From assembly GCA_028287305.1 (NCBI GenBank), contig JAQBPX010000033.1, positions 1-64,000 on the forward strand: a stretch of DNA of 64,000 nucleotides. Direction: 5' to 3'. Shown here one piece after another: positions 28,155-39,572 of this stretch (position 1 is its first letter; every line of letters starts with the position of its first letter). The notes under the pieces were generated by a model, which was given only the letters and a program-made list of their open reading frames with translations, was not told the origin of the DNA and did no database searches. Made by a program: the position numbers and the translations under genes. This DNA comes from Gemmatimonadota bacterium (GTDB taxonomy: Bacteria; Gemmatimonadota; Gemmatimonadetes; Gemmatimonadales; Gemmatimonadaceae).

Positions 28155-28217
28155 GGTCGTGGTGGAGGACGATCGGAAACGCGAAGGGGACGGCGGGAAG
28201 TTCCCACCGTCCCCCAA

Positions 28218-28290
<73 letters not shown>

Positions 28291-28307
28291 GGAACTGCAA
28301 CTGCTGG

Positions 28308-28313
28308 AATATA
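28308..28313 (-). promoter_or_regulatory. Possible -10 element for tRNA-Ala
   Basis: TATATT on the minus strand lies 17 bases before the mature tRNA 5' end, a normal distance for a short leader. The -35 region is weak. Confidence 0.35.
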
Positions 28314-28329
28314 AATGTGGAGGGAACCA

Positions 28330-28464
28330 GGAAACAGCGAAGAAGCAACAGCGTTGCAGGGACCACGGCGGAAAAAAGCTGGACAGGGCATCAGCTACTA
28401 CCGCCCGTGTCCAGCTCCTCGCCGCCGTTGTCCTGGCTCAGGCTTTGTGCAGTTGCTGTTTCCC
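28330..28464. repeat. Long imperfect palindrome enclosing the act-operon terminator
   Basis: Arms of about 60 bases (28330-28389 and 28403-28464) are imperfect inverted copies with the shared blocks GAAACAGC, GGAC, ACGGCGG and AGCTGGACA. The outer end reaches the actF stop codon. It is the second of three such elements in the window. Confidence 0.5.
28377..28416 (-). terminator. Intrinsic terminator of the act operon
   Basis: The stem of 9 bp plus 4 bp (28377-28389 and 28403-28416, one bulged base) is followed on the minus strand by TTTTTTCC. It lies 47 bases after the actF stop and forms the core of the larger palindrome. Confidence 0.8.
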
Positions 28465-29792
28465 TATTCGTGCGCCGGCAGCGGCTCCATGGTCTCGGGA
28501 TTCACCGGGATCTGCACCTCGTCGCGATAGGGCGACGTCATGAGCGTCACCCGCATGCGCGGGAAGGCATCCATGAAGCGCGTGTAGCAGAAGCCCCACA
28601 CGCCCAGGTAGAACACGAACGCGCCGACTTCCCAGAGGCCGAAGGGCAGCGACGTGACGTTCTCGCCGAAGGTGGAGGGATAGACCTCCACGTAGCGCGT
28701 GAGCCAGAGGCCGAGCAGGCTGCAGAGGGCGAACAGCGCGAAGGTGGGACGGAACACCTTGGCGGCGCGCGAGAGCAGCCCGAAGAACGGGATGAGGAAC
28801 GCGAACACCACCGACGTCACCGTCATCCACTTCCACGGGTGGATCAGGCGGAGGCGCATGAAGTGCGTCTCCTCGCCCATGTTGCCGTACCAGATCACCA
28901 GGTACTGGCCGAACGTCAGGTAGCCCCAGAACGCGGTGAACGCGAAGCAGAGCTTGCCCAGGTCGTGGAAGTGCTTCTCGACGATCAGCTCCTCGGCGCC
29001 GAGATAGTTCCGCCACGCCATGGTGAGCAGCGAGAGCGTGGTGAGGCCGCAGAGCCAGCCGCCCATGAAGAACCACCAGCCGTACAGCGTGCTGGTGAAG
29101 TGGAGGCTGAGTCCCATCGAGAGGTCCCACGCCAGCACGGACCAGCCGTAGCCGAACACGAGCGCGAGGAACACCGCCAGCTTGCCCTGCATGGAGTGCG
29201 TGCTGTGGATCTCGCGGCGCTCCTCGCCGAAGCCGGTGCGCATGCGCTCGCGAATGCCCGCGGCCCAGCTGGCGCCGGACTCGGGACTGCCGCCCACGTC
29301 GAGCCGCACGCACGAATAGATGTACCAGAGGCTCATCACGGTCAGGATGCCGAACGTGATGATGTCGCGCGCGATCAGGAAGCTGCCGTTGTAGTACGTG
29401 GCCTTCTCGTGGTTCGGATACGCTTCGTGCGTCCACGGGAAGATGTGTCCCTTGCCGGCGAAGAGGATCACGAGCAGGAAGACGAACGCCACCGGCAGGA
29501 ACGCGACGTAGCCCTCCATGAAGCGGATCACCTCACGCGACCAGCGCGCGGTGGTGATGCGCTGCACGGCGACGAACATCACGCCGGCCGACGAGAGCAC
29601 GGTGAAGAACAGCCAGTTGAAGTGGAACGCGCGCCAGGCGCGGTCGGGCGCGATGAACAGGCCGGCCACCCAGATCACGAACCCGATCGCGGCCAGCGCG
29701 AGGGTCATCGTGGTGAGCGACTTCGGCAGCGGCTTGCTGGTGGCCGCGAGGACTTCCTCGCGCGTCCACTCGCGGGCAGGATGCATGCTCAC
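28464..29792 (-). CDS. actF: Alternative complex III subunit ActF (NrfD-like quinol subunit)
   Basis: This is a 442-residue integral membrane protein with about ten helices, of the NrfD/PsrC family, one of two such subunits in alternative complex III. Recognisable stretches are FHFNWLFFTVLSSAGVMFVA, FGYGWSVLAWDLSMGL and WYGNMGEETHFMRLR. It helps form the quinol site or proton path. The start is a GTG giving a GTGA overlap with the actE stop; an ATG two codons later is an alternative. It is the last gene of the operon, followed by a terminator, with no cytochrome oxidase genes attached. Confidence 0.92.
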   Translation of the reverse strand: MSMHPAREWTREEVLAATSKPLPKSLTTMTLALAAIGFVIWVAGLFIAPDRAWRAFHFNWLFFTVLSSAGVMFVAVQRITTARWSREVIRFMEGYVAFLPVAFVFLLVILFAGKGHIFPWTHEAYPNHEKATYYNGSFLIARDIITFGILTVMSLWYIYSCVRLDVGGSPESGASWAAGIRERMRTGFGEERREIHSTHSMQGKLAVFLALVFGYGWSVLAWDLSMGLSLHFTSTLYGWWFFMGGWLCGLTTLSLLTMAWRNYLGAEELIVEKHFHDLGKLCFAFTAFWGYLTFGQYLVIWYGNMGEETHFMRLRLIHPWKWMTVTSVVFAFLIPFFGLLSRAAKVFRPTFALFALCSLLGLWLTRYVEVYPSTFGENVTSLPFGLWEVGAFVFYLGVWGFCYTRFMDAFPRMRVTLMTSPYRDEVQIPVNPETMEPLPAHE

Positions 29793-30571
29793 AGCGCTCC
29801 TCCCTTCTTCGTCGAGTCAGCAGGGGTCGCGGCACCGGTGGGGACCGCGGGCGCAGCGATCACCGGTGCGCTCGCGGGCGCCACGACGGCCGTCGCGTTA
29901 CGAACGCCCGCCTGCGATCCCATGTGCCTGTAGTATGGCGCGGGGCGCGTGGGGCCCATCTCGGTGAATCCCGGCAGGTGCTCGCCGGTCTCACCGGGGC
30001 GACCGGGAGGCGTGGTGTCGGCGGTGATGCCCGCCACCTGGCCCTGCAGTGCCCTGATGTAGTTCACCACGTCCCAGCGATCCGGCTCCTCGATGCGGTT
30101 GTACGGCGGCATCATGCCCCGACCGTTGCGGATGATCGCGAACACGTAGCCGTCGGTGCGAGCCATGGTCGGCGCAAGCAGCGAGGGCGGAAAGAGCGCG
30201 CCGGCCTTGTGCTTCGTGATCTCGCCCATTCCCTGCCCGGCCTGCCCATGGCACACCGCGCAGTTGATCTGGTAGTACTTCCGGCCGTTCGCCACGGAGC
30301 GCGCGTCGGCGGGAATCGGGTTGGCGATGCCGGCCATGCTGTCGAGCACCTGCGGCATGCCGAGGCGCCCGTACATGAAGCCCGGTGCCGCCGAGCCCTG
30401 CACCGGCACGGAGTTCTGCGGGTTGCCACGCGAGGGCGTGGTGTCGTTCGGCGACTCCCAGGGGTCGATCTTCGGCTGCTGCTTGAAGTCGGTGAACCAG
30501 GAGCAGGCCGCGAAGGGCAGCGAGAGCGCCACGAAGTACACGGCCTGTCGAAGGCGACGACTAGCGTTCAC
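29789..30571 (-). CDS. actE: Alternative complex III subunit ActE (mono-heme cytochrome c lipoprotein)
   Basis: This is a 260-residue periplasmic cytochrome c. With the GTG start the N terminus has a signal peptide with lipobox FAAC (C23). One heme site CAVCH is at 104-108, with distal Met residues in the region GRGMMPPYNRIEE. WDVVNYIRALQGQ is the usual C-terminal helix of the cytochrome c domain. The tail after about 200 is Pro/Ala-rich and low complexity. The start lies inside the actD gene (11-base overlap). It likely passes electrons from ActA to a soluble cytochrome or oxidase. Confidence 0.9.
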   Translation of the reverse strand: MNASRRLRQAVYFVALSLPFAACSWFTDFKQQPKIDPWESPNDTTPSRGNPQNSVPVQGSAAPGFMYGRLGMPQVLDSMAGIANPIPADARSVANGRKYYQINCAVCHGQAGQGMGEITKHKAGALFPPSLLAPTMARTDGYVFAIIRNGRGMMPPYNRIEEPDRWDVVNYIRALQGQVAGITADTTPPGRPGETGEHLPGFTEMGPTRPAPYYRHMGSQAGVRNATAVVAPASAPVIAAPAVPTGAATPADSTKKGGAL

Positions 30572-31061
30572 TGCGCACCTCCTCGGCCCCGTGACGGCGC
30601 AGCAGCGCGGAGACTTCCTCGGCCTGCTCGGGCGTGGTCTCGACCCAGACGCCGAAGTGGCCACCGCTGAAGCGGGGATCGTAGCCCACGGTCATCGTGA
30701 GGCGCGGGATGCGGGAGTTGGCGAACATGCCGATCACGGTGGAGAGCGCCCCGATGAGCACCATCACCTCGAACCCGAAAATGGTGTAGGGCACCCAGCT
30801 GGCCACGGCCTTGCCGCCCACTACCAGCGGCCAGTACTTCGAGCACCAGATGGCAATCCAGTATCCGAAGGTCACGCCGCAGAGTCCACCGACCAGCGTG
30901 AACTTGCGCACGGGGCTTTCGGGGGCTCCCAGCACGTCCTCGAATTCGTGGCGCGGCGTGGGCGTGTAGACGGTGACGTCCCCGTACTTCCTCTTCTTGA
31001 GCTCCTCCACGGCGTGCACCGCGGAGTCGAGTTCGTGGAATGCTGCGACGACGCCCTGCAT
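30561..31061 (-). CDS. actD: Alternative complex III subunit ActD
   Basis: This 166-residue inner-membrane protein (DUF3341 type) has an N-terminal soluble part (AAFHELDSAVHAVEELKKRK) and two helices (about 55-78 and 95-118), then a soluble C terminus with GYDPRFSGGHFGVWVETTPE. The assignment rests on its place between actC and actE and the two-helix layout. The ATG overlaps the actC stop as TGATG. Confidence 0.9.
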   Translation of the reverse strand: MQGVVAAFHELDSAVHAVEELKKRKYGDVTVYTPTPRHEFEDVLGAPESPVRKFTLVGGLCGVTFGYWIAIWCSKYWPLVVGGKAVASWVPYTIFGFEVMVLIGALSTVIGMFANSRIPRLTMTVGYDPRFSGGHFGVWVETTPEQAEEVSALLRRHGAEEVRSER

Positions 31062-32467
31062 CAGTGCGACCCTCCGCCGTGCTGGCTGCGCATGCGTGGC
31101 GCCAGGATCTCCTTGATCTCGGCGATGGCCACCACGGGCAGCTGCTTGATGAAGAGCAGGAACCACATGAAGAACCAGCCGAAGGAGCCGAGCAGGATGC
31201 CGTAATCCACCCAGGTGGGGCGGTACGAGCCCCACTGCCAGGGCTCGAACTCGTGCGAGAGCGACGGCACGACGATCACGAAGCGCTCGAACCACATCCC
31301 GATGTTGATGAAGATCGAGAGGATGAAGAGCCAGGTGGTGTTGCGCCGGAGCCGCTGCGAGAAGAGCGAGATCGGCAGCACCATGTTGCAGATCAGCATG
31401 ATCCACGCGGCCCACGCCCACTGGCCGAACACGCGGTTCCAGAAGTAGTCCTGCTCCACCTTGTTGCCGCTCATCCAGGCGATCTGGAACTCGGTGAGGT
31501 ACGCGAGTCCCACCACCATGGAGGTGAAGAGGCAGAGCTTGGCGGCTGCGTCGAGGTCGTTGAGCGTGATGTAGTGCTGCAGCCGGAAGAAGCGGCGCAA
31601 AGGGATCACGATGGTGAACACCATCCCGATGCCCGAGAAGATCGCGCCGGCCACGAAGTACGGCGGGAAGATCGTCGCGTGCCAGCCGGGGGTGAGCGCC
31701 ATGGCGAAGTCGAACGACACCACGGAGTGCACGGAGAGCACGAGCGGCGTGGCGAGTGCGGCCATGAACAGGTAGGCGCGCATGAAGTGGCGCCACTCAC
31801 GGTCGGAGTTCCGCCATCCCAGCGAGAGCATCGCGAAGATGCGCTTGCGGATGGGGTTCGTCTCCTTGTCGCGCAGCACCGCCAGGTCGGGGATGAGGCC
31901 GACGTAGAGGAAGGTGCTGGAGATCGTGAAGTACGTGAGGATCGCGAACACGTCCCACACGAGCGGGCTCTTGAACTGCGGCCAGAGCAGGCGCCAGTTG
32001 GGATAGGGGATCAGCCAGAAGAACTTCCAGGGCCGCCCGATGTGGATGATCGGGAAGAGGCCCGCCGTCATCACCGCGAACACCGTCATCGCCTCGGACA
32101 CGCGATAGATGCTCGTGCGGAAGCCGGCGCGGAACAGGTAGAGAATGGCGGAGATCAGGGTGCCGGCGTGGCCGATACCGACCCAGAACACGAAGGTGAT
32201 GATGTACACGCCCCACATCACCGGCGGCTGGTAGCCGGCGGCGCCGAGGCCCTCGTGGATCTGGTAGATCCAGGTGGAGATGCCGATCAGCAGGCAGAAG
32301 ATCGCGGTGGCGAGCGCGGCGAACCAGCCGAAGCTCGGCTGGAGCGTCTCGATGACCTCGCGATCGACCTGCTCGTAGTCGCGCACCGCCGGAAAGCGGT
32401 TGTTCGCCGACGGCACGTTGGGACGTTCACCCGGGCCAGTCGGACGCGGAGCTGCTGCGGAAGCCAT
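31061..32467 (-). CDS. actC: Alternative complex III subunit ActC (NrfD-like quinol subunit)
   Basis: This 468-residue integral membrane protein with about ten helices is the main NrfD/PsrC-type subunit. Typical stretches are YIITFVFWVGIGHAGTLISA, FPIIHIGRPWKFFWLIPYPN and PLVLSVHSVVSFDFAMAL, which contain the His and Asp residues thought to line the quinol and proton path. The start lies 11 bases after actB; the first 30 residues are Pro/Ala-rich and cytoplasmic. Confidence 0.94.
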   Translation of the reverse strand: MASAAAPRPTGPGERPNVPSANNRFPAVRDYEQVDREVIETLQPSFGWFAALATAIFCLLIGISTWIYQIHEGLGAAGYQPPVMWGVYIITFVFWVGIGHAGTLISAILYLFRAGFRTSIYRVSEAMTVFAVMTAGLFPIIHIGRPWKFFWLIPYPNWRLLWPQFKSPLVWDVFAILTYFTISSTFLYVGLIPDLAVLRDKETNPIRKRIFAMLSLGWRNSDREWRHFMRAYLFMAALATPLVLSVHSVVSFDFAMALTPGWHATIFPPYFVAGAIFSGIGMVFTIVIPLRRFFRLQHYITLNDLDAAAKLCLFTSMVVGLAYLTEFQIAWMSGNKVEQDYFWNRVFGQWAWAAWIMLICNMVLPISLFSQRLRRNTTWLFILSIFINIGMWFERFVIVVPSLSHEFEPWQWGSYRPTWVDYGILLGSFGWFFMWFLLFIKQLPVVAIAEIKEILAPRMRSQHGGGSH

Positions 32468-32478
32468 GCTCGTGATCC

Positions 32479-35544
<3,066 letters not shown>

Positions 35545-35564
35545 GTCAGGAGATGGGAGCGCGG

Positions 35565-36227
35565 CTAGTAATGACAGTTGGCGCAGTCATACCGCGCCTT
35601 CTTCTTCTCGGCCGACGGCGTCGGCGTCGTGTTCGCGCTGGTGGTGCCTGGCGTCGCCGGGGAGGTGGCGGGCGCGTAGCCGGCGGCCTTCAGCCCTTCC
35701 TGCGGATCGTAGCCGTTGACGTGACACTGCACGCACCAGCCCATGTTGAGCGACGCGTACTGGTAGACGCGATCCATCTTCTGCACCTGGCCGTGACATG
35801 TCTGGCAGGTGACGCCGGCATTGACGTGCCGCACGTGCGGGAAGTGGACGTACTCGGGCACCTTGTGGATGCGCTCCCACGGCACGGGCTTGTTGCTCGC
35901 GGCGAAGGCCTGGAGCTTCTTGATCTCGGCCTGTCCGCCCGGCGTGGTGCCGGCGACGGCGCCGAGGGCGTGGCAGCCGATGCAGGTGCCGACGGCGGGC
36001 ATGCCCGGGTCGGGCGACTTGTTCGCGGCGTAGTGGCAATAGACGCAGTTGAGGCCGAGTCCCCCGTCGGCGACCGCACCGGCGTGCTTGGGGTGCGGAA
36101 AGGCGATCGGCTGTGCGGGGCCGTGTCCCTGGGAGGAGGAGGCGCCGCTGTAGGCAGAGAGCATCACCGCCAGGGCTGCAAGAGCGAGCAGCCCGGGGAT
36201 CGCAGTCCACTTCCTTCGCTTGGTCAT
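35565..36227 (-). CDS. actA: Alternative complex III subunit ActA (penta-heme cytochrome c)
   Basis: This is a 220-residue periplasmic multiheme cytochrome anchored by an N-terminal helix (10-28). Five CxxCH heme sites are visible at 61-65, 82-86, 141-145, 165-169 and 215-219, the usual number for ActA. The last lies at the very C terminus after a Thr/Pro linker. It is the first gene of the actABCDEF operon, which replaces or supplements the bc1 complex as quinol:cytochrome c oxidoreductase. A CRP/FNR-type palindrome lies 35 bases upstream. Confidence 0.94.
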   Translation of the reverse strand: MTKRRKWTAIPGLLALAALAVMLSAYSGASSSQGHGPAQPIAFPHPKHAGAVADGGLGLNCVYCHYAANKSPDPGMPAVGTCIGCHALGAVAGTTPGGQAEIKKLQAFAASNKPVPWERIHKVPEYVHFPHVRHVNAGVTCQTCHGQVQKMDRVYQYASLNMGWCVQCHVNGYDPQEGLKAAGYAPATSPATPGTTSANTTPTPSAEKKKARYDCANCHY

Positions 36228-36563
36228 CGCGCGAGTGCGAGGAGTAGGGGTCGGACGGGCTTGTGAAATTCTTCACAAGAGCCGGTACAGCATGAAAAAA
36301 CAACAACATGCGACGTGGCGCAACTGCTTGTCGTCGCGGCGAATGTTAATCGCGACGGGTGTGGGGCGCGACTAGGTATTGCGGGTTCGATTCGGGGGTA
36401 AAGCCGAGGGATATCGTCGGTTATGGTTCGGTGCGCCGGGCTTCAACTGCAAACACGAAGGACACGAACGGCCGCTACGCGGCTCGGACACGAAGAACGG
36501 CGGGGAAACGACCTCGGGATTCCTGACTATTCGTGCTCGTTCGTGTCGGCGCAGGCGTTCGTG
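36228..36563. other. 336-base intergenic region upstream of the act operon
   Basis: No gene is seen here. The region holds the TGTGA-N6-TCACA palindrome at 36262-36277, an A-rich patch (36295-36308), a 7-bp hairpin (36332-36338 with 36351-36357) and the left arm of an inverted CACGAA-type repeat from 36451. The act promoter should be in the first 150 bases, but I cannot assign clear -35 and -10 boxes. Confidence 0.7.
36262..36277. promoter_or_regulatory. CRP/FNR-family operator-like palindrome
   Basis: TGTGA-N6-TCACA matches the consensus half-sites of CRP-type regulators exactly, and the symmetry extends to 8-bp arms (36260-36267 and 36272-36279). It is 35 bases upstream of the actA start codon, a position more often seen for repression or for a downstream-shifted promoter. 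Confidence 0.5.
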
Positions 36564-36584
36564 TCATTCGTGTTCGTTGTTCTT
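36451..36584. repeat. Inverted pair of CACGAA-type repeats
   Basis: The left arm (36451-36500) carries CACGAAGGACACGAACG and then CGGACACGAAG; the right arm (36530-36584) carries the reverse complement of CACGAATGACACGAACG and CGACACGAACGAGCACGAA. About 30 unique bases separate them. The right arm enters the end of the amidohydrolase gene and supplies its last codons and stop. I recall similar CACGAA runs as intergenic repeats in other environmental bacteria. Confidence 0.6.
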
Positions 36585-37370
36585 CGGGTCCGGCGGAAGT
36601 GGCCAGCGAGGGTCACCAAGTCTCGAATCCAGCAGTTCCGGCGGCAGCAGGTCAAGGTTGGCGCGCGGCGCCTGGGTGAGGCGGAGCGGCCAGTGCGTCC
36701 CGAAGCAGAAGCGTTCGCTGCCGATGGTGGTGAAGAGCTTCGCCAGGTGGTCCTCAGGCGGGCCCCAGATCCACGAGATGTCCCAGAGCACCCTGCCCTG
36801 CTCCTCCGGCGTGAGGCTCCAGTGGACTTCCTCGACCAGCTCGCGCCCCGCGGCGGTGACCACGAGCCGCACCTGCTCACCGGCGCGAGCCAGCGTCCGG
36901 ATGGCGGCCGCGGTGAGGTCGCCGGCGACGTCGAGCCCGTGCCGCTGCCGCAGGTCCTCGAAGCGAACCGTGAGGAGCAGGCTGACGCCCGCGTCCCCGG
37001 AAGCGAGGGCCAGGCGCTGCATGTCGGGATCGTGCGGGCCCATGCCCCAGTGCGTGGGATACGCTCGCACCGCGGGAGCGCCTGCGTCGACCGAGTCGCG
37101 GAGGGTGCGCTCCCAGCGCGGCCAGTCGGGGCGCACGGTGGGCACGGGATCGAGCACGGCGCGATGCGGCGCGAGCGCGGCGAGGAGCTGCGCGTTGCCG
37201 GGAACGGGATCGCGATGAAACGCCGTGGGCAGGTGACCGACCCACGCGCGCGCGATGCCCTCGCGTTCCATGACGCGCACGAGCACGTCGGGATCGGGGT
37301 GCGGCACGTAGCGAAAGGGATAGGTGCCGATCAGCGTGTTGACGTCGAGCACGTGGCGGTCCTCGCTCAT
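36564..37370 (-). CDS. Amidohydrolase-fold protein lacking the metal-binding HxH (possible pseudoenzyme)
   Basis: This is a 268-residue TIM-barrel protein of the amidohydrolase superfamily. Where active members have HxH at the end of strand 1, this one reads DVNTLIGTYPFRYV, so the first metal site is missing. Later parts (GMGPHDPDMQRLALASGD, RVLWDISWIWGPPE, FCFGTHWPLR) are still recognisable, including a late acidic/His strand. The gene is coupled to the HAH-containing amidohydrolase upstream by ATGA, so the two proteins may form a heteromer. The last residues NNEHE come from the CACGAA repeat. Confidence 0.75.
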   Translation of the reverse strand: MSEDRHVLDVNTLIGTYPFRYVPHPDPDVLVRVMEREGIARAWVGHLPTAFHRDPVPGNAQLLAALAPHRAVLDPVPTVRPDWPRWERTLRDSVDAGAPAVRAYPTHWGMGPHDPDMQRLALASGDAGVSLLLTVRFEDLRQRHGLDVAGDLTAAAIRTLARAGEQVRLVVTAAGRELVEEVHWSLTPEEQGRVLWDISWIWGPPEDHLAKLFTTIGSERFCFGTHWPLRLTQAPRANLDLLPPELLDSRLGDPRWPLPPDPKNNEHE

Positions 37371-38206
37371 GCGGAGAGGCCGGGGAATGCGCCGGGGGGA
37401 AAGAGCCGCACGGCGTTGCGCCAGCGGATCGCCTCGAGCTGCGCCTTCGGCATCCCGATCACCTCGAGCGCCCGCAGCTTGGCGAGCCCCGTCTCGATCG
37501 TGAGGTCACAGGCCCAGAGCAGCCGATCGGCGCCGAGCTCGATGAGCGCGGCATCGAGCATCCCGCGATCCACGCCGCTACCGGAAAGGTCGGGAACGAT
37601 GTTCGGGATGTCCTTCACCGCCGCCAGTGTGTGGGCCCAGTCGCCGCCGCCGCCCAGGTGCGCGAGCACAAAGGTCGTGCGGGGATGGCGGGCGGCCAGG
37701 CGACCGAGGTCGAGGCCATCAGAGATTTCCTGGTTGGGCCATTCGCGACGGCGATGCTGCCAGATGTGATGCAGCACCGGAAGGTGATGCTCCGCTGCGA
37801 GCTCGCAGATGGGATCGAGCAGCGCATCGTCGGCGCGGCGGCTCGCGAGGAGCTTGACGCCGATGGCGCCGCGCGCCACGCAGCGCGTGACCTCCGCGAG
37901 TGCGTGCGCGGTGTGATTGGGGTTCACCGTCACGTACATGCGCGTGCGCCGTGGCTCTGCGGCGCAGACGTCGAGCATGTAGTCGTTGCCGCGCGTGCAG
38001 TCGTGCGGGCTCGGGAAATACGTGGGACTCGTGAAGCCGTAGCTGCCGAGCACACTCGCCACGTGATAGCTGATGCCCACGCGCTCGCCGGCGCGGAAGC
38101 GGGCCGCGTTCACATCGGCCCAGTCGGCGCGCCCCGCAAATGGCGGATAGAAGTGCGCGTGCGCGTCGACCAGCGGCGTGCTGCCGCCGAGTGGCGCTGC
38201 CGTCAC
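37367..38206 (-). CDS. Metal-dependent amidohydrolase (PF04909-like)
   Basis: This 279-residue TIM-barrel hydrolase or decarboxylase has HAH in VDAHAHFYPPF near the N terminus, a Lys in AIGVKLLASRRADD, a His pair in LPVLHHIWQH, a His in FVLAHLGGGGDW and an Asp in RLLWACDLTIETG, which together give the usual metal site. Relatives include 2-pyrone-4,6-dicarboxylate hydrolases, decarboxylases and lactonases; the substrate is unknown. It starts with GTG overlapping the aminotransferase stop (GTGA) and overlaps the metal-less paralog downstream. Confidence 0.88.
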   Translation of the reverse strand: MTAAPLGGSTPLVDAHAHFYPPFAGRADWADVNAARFRAGERVGISYHVASVLGSYGFTSPTYFPSPHDCTRGNDYMLDVCAAEPRRTRMYVTVNPNHTAHALAEVTRCVARGAIGVKLLASRRADDALLDPICELAAEHHLPVLHHIWQHRRREWPNQEISDGLDLGRLAARHPRTTFVLAHLGGGGDWAHTLAAVKDIPNIVPDLSGSGVDRGMLDAALIELGADRLLWACDLTIETGLAKLRALEVIGMPKAQLEAIRWRNAVRLFPPGAFPGLSA

Positions 38207-39543
38207 GGCTGCTCCTCGTCGCGCATGGCGACGCAGGCGGCGCTCGCGGCCGACTCGATCTCGAGCAGCGTGTCCTCATCGTGCGCGAGCGACGCATAGT
38301 TGTACGCGCCGCGCTTGAAGAGCACGCCCTGCCCCGCCCCGAGCTCGAGGAAGCGCGACTCACGCTCCGGCGTGTCCCAGCGCAGCAGCCACATGGGATC
38401 GAGGCCGTGCGCCGTGACGCCCTGCAATCCGCTCGCCTCGATTGCGGACGACACGCCGCGCTGCATCTCGCGGCCGATCTCGGCGAGCGACTCGCAGACC
38501 TCGGCGCGCTCGTGCCAGTCGAGCACCGCGTCGCAGGCGGCGAGTGAGACGCCCTCACTCGCCAGCGTGCTCGAGACCCATGTATTGCGAACGGCGTCCA
38601 TCACGCTCTTGTGGCCGACCACGGCGGAGAGCGGCCAGCCATTGGCCATCGCCTTTCCGAAGGCGGCGAGGTCGGGGGTGACGTCGGCGTACTGCTGGTA
38701 TCCGCCGGTGGCGAGGCGGAAGCCGGTCTTGATCTCATCGAAGATGAGCACGGCGCCAGCTTCATCGCAGTGACGGCGCGCCGCGGCGATCCACTCGACG
38801 CTCGGCAGCTTCTCGACCACCGGCTCGATGACGATGCACGCCAGGTCGCTGCCTGCCTCGCGCACGGCGCGCTCGAGCGCCTCCAGGTCGTCGTGCGGCA
38901 CGCGCGCGGTGAGGGCGCGCGTGGATGCGGGGACGCCGGCGGCGTCGCTGGCCCAGTCGTGCCAGCCGAAGTAGCCGGCGGCGATGACCTTCTCGCGCGC
39001 GGTGTACGCGCGCGCGATGCGCACCGCGGCCGACATCGCCTCGGCGCCCGTCTTGAGGAACTGCACGCGCTCCGCGCAGGGAATCACGCCGGTGAGGCGA
39101 TCGGCGACCTCCACTTCGCGCACATCCGAGAGGCCGCTGACGTGGCCGTTCGCGGCCGCCTCGATCGCGGCGCGCGTGAGAGTGGGCTCCGCATAGCCGA
39201 GGGCAACGGCGCCGAGCGCCATGGAACAGTCGATGTATTCCTGGCCGTCGGTGGCGATCACGCGACAGCCGGCGGCGCGCATGAAGTGCGTGGGGGCGTC
39301 GGCGTCGAAGTGGCCCCAGAGCGACTCCGCGCGCTTGCTGCCCGTGGAAGCGCCGGTGGGCAGGAGCGTGACGGCGCGATCGCGCCAGCGCTTCATGTCC
39401 ATCGCCTCGGGCAGGCCTTCCTCCGGCAAGGTGTCGTCGTCGTTGGGCGCCGACTCGGCCTCGGTGTTGGGGCCCTCGACTGCTTCGATGTTTTCGCGCG
39501 GGGGTTCATCCTTGCCGCGGCCGAACAGGCGTGAGAGCACCAT
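38203..39543 (-). CDS. Class III PLP aminotransferase, glutamate-1-semialdehyde aminomutase-like
   Basis: This is a 446-residue PLP enzyme. The N-terminal 50 residues are an acidic, probably disordered extension (EDDDTLPEEGLPEAMDM-like composition). The core begins with RAAGCRVIATDGQEYIDCS. The PLP-phosphate loop is KTGAEAMSAAVRIARAYT, the cofactor Asp lies in GAVLIFDEIKTGFR, and the Schiff-base Lys in AFGKAMANGWPLSAVV. GSA aminomutase for heme synthesis is possible, but the coupling to two amidohydrolases suggests a catabolic or amino-sugar transaminase instead. Confidence 0.88.
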   Translation of the reverse strand: MVLSRLFGRGKDEPPRENIEAVEGPNTEAESAPNDDDTLPEEGLPEAMDMKRWRDRAVTLLPTGASTGSKRAESLWGHFDADAPTHFMRAAGCRVIATDGQEYIDCSMALGAVALGYAEPTLTRAAIEAAANGHVSGLSDVREVEVADRLTGVIPCAERVQFLKTGAEAMSAAVRIARAYTAREKVIAAGYFGWHDWASDAAGVPASTRALTARVPHDDLEALERAVREAGSDLACIVIEPVVEKLPSVEWIAAARRHCDEAGAVLIFDEIKTGFRLATGGYQQYADVTPDLAAFGKAMANGWPLSAVVGHKSVMDAVRNTWVSSTLASEGVSLAACDAVLDWHERAEVCESLAEIGREMQRGVSSAIEASGLQGVTAHGLDPMWLLRWDTPERESRFLELGAGQGVLFKRGAYNYASLAHDEDTLLEIESAASAACVAMRDEEQP

Positions 39544-39572
39544 GGGTCAGTGAGCTGGTGTGATGGAGTCGG

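Noticed and set aside
38203-39543. The aminotransferase as hemL for heme synthesis
   Set aside because: It has a GSA-aminomutase-like fold, but its operon partners are two amidohydrolases and a heparinase-like protein and no heme gene is near, so I left the symbol empty.
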